Shown: piece after piece, positions 56,926-64,000 of the stretch | How the letters are laid out: each line of letters begins with the position of its first letter | Position numbering within the stretch: position 1 is the stretch's first letter | NCBI GenBank assembly: GCA_963969495.1 | Contig: OZ018328.1 | Location: 130,580,545 to 130,644,544, forward strand | From: Ceratothoa steindachneri | Lineage: Eukaryota > Arthropoda > Malacostraca > Isopoda > Cymothoidae | Length of the DNA: 64,000 nucleotides | Direction of reading: 5' to 3' | The notes under the pieces: generated by a model | Told to the model about the DNA's origin: nothing | Seen by the model: only the letters and a program-made list of their open reading frames with translations | Database searches by the model: none | Made by a program: the position numbers and the translations under genes

Positions 56926-59900
56926 TTAATGTATTTTGTTGAGTCTTTTTCTTCCTAGTATTTATTTTCTTTGTCTCGTATATCTCTTTCTTTTGGCATA
57001 TGTCCCGCGGCCTTAAAATGAAACTTTCAGGAAGATCAGTATTAATAGCTATTCTGAGGGTACCAGTGGCCGGCCCTTGTTGAGAAGGGTGGTGGCGAAA
57101 GATACTGTGCTTAGCCACCAATCAACCAGAATTGGGAACCCTTCATGGGTCCAGGGAGAGACAAGCGTGCCACGACTGGGAAGTGTGGATTCGGAACTCT
57201 CTCGGTGGTTGATTATACAGAAGAGTGGTATTGTATGTGTTAGAATAGGAAGTGAAAGAGAAATTGGTTTCGTGATTATCTAATTGCTTGCAGACGTGTG
57301 TGATTTTTTCAAGTTTAAACCCTAGTGTTAGAGTCAGCGTGCCACGAATAAAAGACTAGTTTCATACGAATACAAAATTTGTGTGTGTGTGGGGGGAAGG
57401 GGTCGCTCGTGCAAGGAATCGAACTAGGTATATAGCCGAAATAATCTAAAATGTATTAAGCTATAAATCCTATCTATTTGGACTGGTTTACTATTATTTT
57501 TTTATCTACTTTTTGAAATTATTAGAATTAAGCTATTGGTCCTTCCACACCTGGAGTTTTTTTGCTTAAAATGTATAAATATGAAATGGGGGCCAAAATC
57601 ACCCGAGGGTAAAGCACTAAATCGGAATTTACTTAAAAACCCAACCTCCATAATATTTAAGAGACGAAGGTTACTATTGCTTTATTTATATGGCGTAATT
57701 TTTGGTCATCATTATTCTTGTTTTTTTATTACTTAAAAAAATGCGTGGAGAGAAATAGAGATAAACAGATAATGTTTACCTCTATTTCCCTCCACACAGT
57801 TTTTTACATTTCAGAATAATATTCTCGTTGGTTTGACAAGTTCCCATTCTTTTCTTTTGCATCAGTTGTTGTGTATTTTTTTATAAATAATTTAACTTGT
57901 CTACAAAAATAATATGAAAAATGACAGCAAAATTGAAGTAATTATTATTATTGACAGTGTAATAGTAAAAAGTATGGATTAATTCATTTTAAAACACTTC
58001 TTAAAATGAAATTCACTTTGACCTTGAATAATAAAAATGATAGTAATGATACTACTTCTACTAATGATAATAATAAGAAATAATAATAATTATAAGAAAT
58101 AACAATAATAATAATAATCCGTGAACCCGACCGAGATTTACCCCTAAGAATTAGTCAGTACATTCGCCTAATTATGAAATTATTATTATTATTATTTTAT
58201 AAATACGGTCATTTTTGCACAATTTAACGGACAAATAGAAGCTGTTTATTATTATATCAAACCCATTTGGAGCCGTTTGTTTTTCATTCATTGCATGGTA
58301 ATAAAGAGAACTTTCCAGTAAGAAAGACGCCGTTATCAAATCCGGGGATTTTCTGACGAGAATGAGATCTATTTTTGCATCTTTCAACTAAATCACAGAC
58401 GACTTTCAACGCAGCAAAATACGGATGAAATGGACCATGTAATTCTTGACTCATTAATTCTCATAGGGGGCTTATGTACATATCTGTATAACCATGTGTT
58501 TTTTACTGAGGACCAAAGCTTGTATAGCTACGTTTCGTAGACGTATGTAGAAACCTACACTTTCTATGGCATGTGCGTGGTTGTGAATGAATGATGTCTA
58601 TATCTCCCTTTCAATGAGGGCACCCGTTTAATGGGTTCCGAATGTAACGTGGGGGAGAGCAATCAACTGCTTGGGAGGGGTTAAAAAGGAATTTGCTCAT
58701 GTATGAAATTGCTCATATTATGAGGAATTCTTTAATAAGCGAGGGAATACCTCATGACTTAAATAGAAGAATAAAAGTCCATTTTATGTTTCCCAGGCTT
58801 CATTCTAAACACACAAACACACAAGGATTTGAGCACATATTCTCGAGAATTCAAAGCCTCGCCGCTTCTCTATCGACTAAGCTAGAATCAATATCCTAAA
58901 AAATAAAAGAGTGGAAGATGCCACTTAATATCGCAAGAGGAGCACTTACAACATCAAAATCAACTATTTGCACGATTAAAATTAAAGTTCGTTTTCGATG
59001 TAAATGCTCCTCTTAGTTTTGTTTGCTAATAATAAATTGCTGACAGAGGTAAAAACGAAGTCTAGATCACTCAAAACGTGGCCTATGAGCATTTGAAACA
59101 ATTTCTAGCTGTTACTGAATTCCTACTGCATTTCCTTCCACTCAAAGAAGCCTAGGGAGTGATCAGTGCAACAAAGTTCGTATATGACAATGGGTCCCTG
59201 GCTTTCACTGAAATTCAAATAAAAAACCTCGACTCACAGGTTAGTTGACTACGTAACGAGGGTTCGATCTCTGCACTAAGTTAAAAGAACTAAAGTAAGG
59301 ATAATTATCGGGACGTATTTTTACCTCGGGTAGTAGGGATTGTATTAATATATAGTGATGGAGAGTAATTTCGGAGAGAATGATTTTGTTGAAGCTACTA
59401 TTTGCTAAACATCCAATGTATGGCCATCTCCTGCGTCAGATGACGGATGAATCGAAAATAAGGGCGGGCGCATTCTTAAAACTCTTTTTCAACGAGAAAT
59501 AGGAAAGGTATGGTATTTCAGTCAAACCTTTAAAAGGGTAGAACTCAATTATTGGACTTTCTGGTAGGAATAATAAATATATCCCCAACCATAAGTTAAA
59601 CTATTAAAACACATGTATAGAGGGTACACAGTTTCATGATCTTATAGATTGTAAGGCGATAATGGGAGCGTTCCTCTCACACTCCACCAGTCACTCACAA
59701 AGATCGTGCTCTTCAATTTACCCCTATTCTAACGTCTCAATCATTTATGATTTGTCAAAAAGTCCTTTTCACCTTTACCTGACTTCGAATTTCTGTTGGC
59801 TTGTATTCGATGAGTAGTGTGATTTAGCTCATTTGTGGACAAGCCCTCACATTATCGTCAAATTCAGATAGGTTCGTATGGATAAACAGGCAAAATAATG

Positions 59901-60030
59901 TAATAGGAGAATTGGTTAAAAGTTGCACGGCTTGCCACATATCAAAGTACAAAGACAGAAAATACTACAATCTTTATATCTTGTATTCGTCATTAGTTCT
60001 TTATTAATGAGCTTGAAACGCATAATCTTG
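56926..60030. other. No gene seen; hairpin 57745-57795 and retroposon end 58110-58200
   Basis: 57745-57766 and 57774-57795 form a 22-bp stem (GTGGAGAGAAATAGAG... against CTCTATTTCCCTCCAC) with two mismatches and a 7-base loop. 58110-58200 is the reverse copy of the (ATT)n-tailed repeat at 47890. The rest is unassigned. Confidence 0.45.
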
Positions 60031-60110
60031 GAGTTCTCGACAGCTTAGTGGATAAGGCATTGGATTTTCACGCTTGGGTAACAAGTTTGATTACTGGCTT
60101 GATATATTGA
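60031..60110 (+). mobile_element. tRNA-derived SINE head, fragment
   Basis: GACAGCTTAGTGGATAAGGC (A box, about 60040) and AAGTTTGATTACTGG (decayed B box, about 60083) at the spacing seen in the SINE at 28681. Confidence 0.5.
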
Positions 60111-60239
60111 ATGGATTTTCATATTTATACTAGCCTTGTTAAGGAATGCGTGGTCTTCTCTTGAGACACAGAGAATTTCCGAATCCTTAGTTGATGTGCA
60201 AACAGTCCTAACACTCTTTCAATGCCTTCTCTACCAAAA

Positions 60240-60720
60240 TGGCCGATCAGATTAAGTTTAAAGAGACTGAAGGAAATATTAACATTAAGAGAGATGGTAA
60301 TGATGGAGCATTCAACAGTATTGCGCTTAACATAGTCTTCTGAATGGTAAATAAATTTAGCATAATTCCACTTGATAGGATGATCATATTCAGATAAATG
60401 AACAAAGAGAGCAATATTGTTTACATCTCTTCATATATTGTATTTGCGTTGGTTTAAACGGACAGTTAATGATTTTCCAGTTAAAGTAGCGATTAGGGCA
60501 AATTGAATAATCGCCAGAATAGAGCCCTCGCCTTATATTTTTTTTTATTATTGTGAACAAGCATTTTGTACGAAGTTGTTTCGTACTTAAATACGATCGA
60601 AATGTTCAAAAATTTCAGGAGACGTGAAAGAACGGAAAATACCTTAGAGAAAGGTAAGATCAGCCAATTTTTAAAATTAAATGAGGAAGGATTTAAGTTC
60701 TACAGAAGTTTTTTTGGTAG
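60240..60720 (-). pseudogene. Penelope-like element remnant, copy C (linker and GIY-YIG region)
   Basis: The minus strand reads LKFLNISIVFKYETTSYKML, VHNNKK (about 60625-60550), then decayed YSICPNRYF, GKSLTVRLNQRKYNI (about 60480-60430), DVNNIALFVHLSEYDHPIKW, NYAKFIYHSEDYVKRNTVE (about 60420-60310). The linker and nuclease blocks parallel copies A and B. Here the R-L-x-x-R/H-K block is better kept. Frameshifts and a stop make it inactive. It lies about 0.2 kb from copy D in the same orientation. Confidence 0.6.
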
Positions 60721-60894
60721 AGTTTAAGAATGTAATCATAAATTTATGAGGGTAAAAGAGATTGTGACCACTGCAAAGATCTTGGAAAACTCAATATCCA
60801 GGAATTCCGGAACTGACGCCCCCCAGGCCACGACGAAATATTCAATGTTTCTTCCTCTGCGATGTGTTTGCAATTATTGCTTCACTCACGTGCT

Positions 60895-61590
60895 ACCTTG
60901 TGAGTTTCCCATATATATCTATGCGGAAGATCCCATAGGAAAAATGAAAAGCACCTTCCAAGTACTTTCTATCTTTGTTCAGTTCATTCTCAAGGAATTA
61001 CTTTACAGGAATGGTATATATATAAGAGAAAACTAGACGACCCTCCGCCCTCGTACAACGAAATGGCAGAAAACAGAGTAGGGCTGTATAAAAGAAAAAA
61101 CTATCAGAAAAGTGGGATTAAATACAGGTATCGAAAGGTAAAGGCAGTTAGATAAGATGTCTTCCAAAATATCTACGTATGAGAGAGTGTGTGTGAAATG
61201 AAGAAATATAAGTCACATAACTATGAAAACATACATATGCAATTATAAATACATTGTTCAATAAACAAAAGAATTATAAAAAAATTAATAAATTAAAGGT
61301 CTAAGATTTAAAATGGACAATGTCGTTTAAAATAGGCTTTTTAATGACTGGGTCCATTTTAAAGAGACCGAGGGATATATTGAAATTAGACGATGAATTA
61401 ATGAAGGAGCATTCAACAATATTTCTTTTAAAATAGTCATCTGATTTGTAAATAAATTTAGCCGAATTCTAATTGGTAGGGTGACTGTTTTCAGATAAGT
61501 GAACAAAGAAAGCACTATTGCTTTCACATTTTCTAATATTGTATTTGTTTCGGGTCAAACGAACATTTAATGATTTTCCAGTTTGCAAAT
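60895..61590 (-). pseudogene. Penelope-like element remnant, copy D (GIY-YIG region and 3' UTR)
   Basis: The minus strand begins near 61585 with QTGKSLNVRLTRNKYNIRKC, then ESNSAFFVHLSENSHPTN, NSAKFIYKSDDYFKRNIVEC (to about 61410). The 3' UTR continues to about 60900, with CATAGTTATGTGACTTATAT (matching copy A) and CCTTGAGAATGAACTGAACA (60995, matching copies B and E). The 5' side runs into a long inverted repeat (61584-61942). The order of a short 3' segment relative to the TA run differs from copy B. Confidence 0.6.
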
Positions 61591-61942
61591 TTTGTTGAAG
61601 ACCATGGTATATTTCGCCTTGATCAATTTTCTTTGGCAACTTTCTATTGTTCTAACTGTCTTTTTTAGTCCATCTTGTAGATGGTAGATCACTTGTCCTA
61701 TATTTATCTCTCTTTTTAATGAATAGGTTGGGTAAAATCCAAACTAAATTGCTGAGCTTTCGATCTTATTCGATCCTCAGGGTTTGGTTTTTACTAAACC
61801 CATTCATTAAAAAGAGAGATGAATATAGGACAAGTGATCTACCATCTACAAGATGGACTAAAAAAGACAGTTAGAACAATAGAAAGTTGCCAAAGAAAAT
61901 TGATCAAGGCGAAATATACCATGGTCTTCAACAAAGTTTGCA
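61584..61942. repeat. Long inverted repeat, 141-bp arms, 77-bp spacer
   Basis: 61584-61724 and 61802-61942 are reverse complements with two mismatches (139 of 141). Weaker complementarity continues inward to about 61744/61782. The centre itself (61751-61782) is a small hairpin motif. The arms contain AGTCCATCTTGTAGATGGTA and CTTTGGCAACTTTCTATTGT. It adjoins the 5' side of Penelope-like copy D and a (TA)n array. Confidence 0.9.
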
Positions 61943-62042
<100 letters not shown>

Positions 62043-62140
62043 GAGAGCAGAGGGATTGCGCGTTGCCAGGCGTATACGTATTTTTAGGATAAATAAACAG
62101 GCCTAAATTTAGGGAGTTCATTACTATATTATAATTTCTT

Positions 62141-62176
62141 GGTACCGACGTTTCGGGTAGGAACCCATTCTCAAGC
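62141..62176 (-). other. Hairpin-GAAA motif, clearest copy
   Basis: The minus strand reads GCTTGAGAATGGGTTCCTAC, CCGAAACGTCGGTACC: a TTGAGAAT box, a GGGT/ACCC stem with a 4-base loop, then CGAAACG and a GGTACC palindrome. Related copies are at 18296 (+), 20315 (+), 42519 (-), 45098 (+), 60958 (-) and 61751 (-). Confidence 0.55.
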
Positions 62177-62189
62177 ATGTGAGATTATA

Positions 62190-62500
62190 TACGAGGGGCA
62201 GTCAATAAGTTTTGCAATTCGGATATAAGGAAACGAGATATGAGGAAAAGTGTTTTATTATTTTTCAATATAACTACCCTCGACTTCAATGCACTTGCGC
62301 CACTTGTCCCTGAGGCTTCGAATTCCCGACAACCAGAAATCTCCCGACTGCTGTTCAATCCACTCCTGGACGGCGAACTGGACATCTTCATCGTCCCCAA
62401 ACCGGCGTCCACGCAGTGTAGCCTTGAGCTCGCGGAATAAAAATTAGTCGCTAGGGGCCAGATCTGGACTGTAGGGGAGATGGTTGAGTTCCTCGAATTT
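62190..62500 (-). mobile_element. Mariner element, copy 2, truncated to its 3' 310 bp
   Basis: TIR TACGAGGGGCAGTCAATAAG at 62190, then the transposase C-terminus on minus (FRQLKAALR-like, PGDFWLSRIRSLRDKWRKCI, EVEG). Nearly identical to 35451-35755 and 63492-63790. It ends abruptly near 62500 and lacks every catalytic block except the very C-terminus. Confidence 0.85.
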
Positions 62501-63491
62501 CTCATTTATTAAACCTTGATTCTTATGGAGGTATTATCCCGATTGATATTTTCCGTTTATTGTTTTAAAGACTGCTGAATATTTAGCTCCTAACTTGTCT
62601 GTTCTTCTTTGAAATCTGATTAGAATGTTATCATTTCCCATCTGTTGGATAACTGATAATGTTCTGAAGGTAGGTTGGCAAAACGATTGAATGCCAACAG
62701 TGCCTGATTTTCCATATAGGCTTTCTAGGCTAGAGCCTAAGGCGGTAGAATGAGAGGGGCGGCAATTTATGAAAATTGTTACATAATTTCGTTGTATCGT
62801 TACAAATGCCCGAAAAAGAACCAACCTGATATTCTCGAATTTGGCTGACGCAATATTTTTGTTTAGAAGTCAGATGGCCATCAGTATTTTGTAATATTTT
62901 GTAACTTTTTATTATTTTCGAGGTAAAGATTATTCTTTACTATTCTAAACGATTTAGCAGGATTTATATAGTTTATTTATTCAAACACTTCCAGCAAAGT
63001 TGCTTTAAATAATATTAAACTCAAAGTTTTGCCACATTGTTTTCAGAATACATTATTTTTGTATTTTATTTTTATTATTCCCTAACTTTGCAATATTCAC
63101 AAAAAATTCTCTTTATTTTATTTTCAGATCTATAGGAGAGAAATAGGTTGTCACTTAAATTCTTACTCTTTCTTTTGTATAGTCAGTTGCTATAACATAA
63201 TCGTATCCTATACATTTATCCTTGACCTACTTTTGCCAATTCAAGTTCAAGGTCATCATTATTTCAACCCAAAAACTATATCAATTTTTATAAATTTATT
63301 AAATAATTTCTTTTTGTTTTCTATTTCTTATAAAATTTAACTTTACTTAAAAATTATATGATCAGACAAGATATATGTCCAAAAATTTTTTATCGGAAAC
63401 TGAAGATTTGTGAAGTCAGTCACAGGATCTGGCTGACATATTCAAAGAAAACTGGAAAAGTATTTTACACACCTTGTCGCTTGTTTGGTGG
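62501..63491. other. No gene seen
   Basis: Unassigned. A G/C-rich patch at 62715-62765 (GGCTAGAGCCTAAGGCGG) recalls hAT-type ends but has no partner. The rest is very A/T-rich. Confidence 0.4.
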
Positions 63492-64000
63492 TACGAGGAG
63501 TGGTCAATAAATTTTGCAATTCGGATATAAGGAAACGAGATATGAGGAAAAGTGTTTTATTATTTTTCAATATAACGACCCTCGACTTCAATACACTTGC
63601 GCCACTTGTCCCTGAGGCTTCGAATTCGCGACAACCAGAAATCTCCCGGCTGCTCTTCAATCCACTGCTGGACGGCGAGCTGGACATCTTCATTGTCCCC
63701 AAACTGGCGTTCACGCAGTGCAGCCTTGAGCTGGCGGAATAAAAAGTAGTCGCTATGGGCCAGATCTCGACTGTAGGGGGGATGGTTGAACCCCTCGAAT
63801 CCGCACTCGTGCAGGGCAGCTTGTGCAACTCTGGCCTTGTGGACAGGGGCATTGTCGTGGAGGAGCAGGACACCGCGTGTCAACTTGCCGCGCCGCTTCT
63901 GACGGATGCACTTCTTCAACCCAGCCAGTTCCTCGGCGTAATATTGGCCTGTGATGGTCCTTCCACGAGGCGCATAGTCCACCAGCAACACTCCCTCCCA
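63492..64000 (-). mobile_element. Mariner element, copy 3, best-preserved C-terminal half, cut by window edge
   Basis: TIR TACGAGGAGTGGTCAATAAA at 63492. An uninterrupted minus-strand frame (63991 to 63560) encodes DYAPRGRTITGQYYAEELAG, GVLLLHDNAPVHKARVAQAA, HECGFEGFNHPPYSRDL and AHSDYFLF. HDNAP carries the second catalytic Asp and HSD the third, with 34 residues between them, the D34D spacing of mariner transposases. The N-terminus and first Asp lie beyond the right edge, so intactness cannot be judged. Copy 1 has APSD where this copy has AHSD. Confidence 0.9.

Noticed and set aside
61751..61782. Canonical hammerhead ribozyme
   Set aside because: CTGAGGA and GAAA are present on the minus strand, but the stem between them does not leave the required core unpaired bases; only a resemblance is claimed.

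Overview
This is a eukaryotic, animal-type genomic window, most likely from an arthropod or another invertebrate. The evidence is long (TA)n and (CT)n microsatellites, about 60-65% A+T by eye, no dense prokaryote-like coding, consensus splice sites, and a repeat load of jockey-, CR1-, RTE- and Penelope-type retroelements, Tc1/mariner and hAT DNA transposons, and tRNA-derived SINEs. I cannot name the species. No complete host gene is visible. Two short open frames (14540-14875 plus, 17355-17579 minus) look like possible host exons, and neither could be identified.

Layout. 1-0.85 kb: edge of a decayed jockey-like retrotransposon (minus). 1.2-1.8 kb: pyrimidine tract. 2.0-3.2 kb: decayed CR1-like reverse transcriptase (RT). 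4.5-5.2 kb: decayed Tc1 transposase. 6.8-7.5 kb: hAT-type non-autonomous element with an 8-bp target duplication. 8.5-12.1 kb: two copies of a repeat carrying tandem or (TA)n arrays, flanking an intron-bearing pseudogene of an uncharacterised cysteine-containing protein family (9.5-11.2 kb). 12.7-13.3 kb: second copy of the hAT internal sequence, split by a 160-bp MITE. 13.3-26 kb: mostly unassigned sequence with microsatellites, a 63-bp minisatellite, a Penelope-like (GIY-YIG) remnant and a repeat with about 125-bp units that recurs at 32.3 and 33.5 kb. 26.3-35.2 kb: RT fragments and tRNA-derived SINEs, one with a 13-bp target duplication. 35.5-36.3 kb: internally deleted mariner. 40.2-41.4 kb: T-rich minisatellite. 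42.0-45.2 kb: hAT MITE, Penelope-like 3' end, a nearly full-length mariner-family element and another Penelope-like copy. 48.0-49.2 kb: CR1 fragment and a mariner-type MITE with TIRs of about 120 bp.

The best-preserved object is a full-length 5.26-kb jockey-like non-LTR retrotransposon at 50170-55426. It has ORF1 with zinc knuckles and ORF2 with endonuclease (EN) and RT. It is flanked by an exact 19-bp target duplication and is nested inside an older RTE-like element whose two halves resume in frame on either side. It is nearly intact, but ORF2 carries a one-base deletion in a G run, the endonuclease SDH-type motif reads SDQ, and the third zinc knuckle has lost its last cysteine.

55.4-64 kb: A/T-rich degenerate repeat, two Penelope-like copies on the minus strand, a 141-bp near-perfect inverted repeat, and two further copies of the mariner seen at 35.5 kb. 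A small hairpin motif followed by GAAA recurs in at least seven places, most often in or beside the Penelope-like copies. It resembles, but does not match, the core of the hammerhead ribozymes known from Penelope-like elements. Most evolution visible here is transposon-on-transposon nesting, and several insertion events can be dated relative to each other from the sequence alone.
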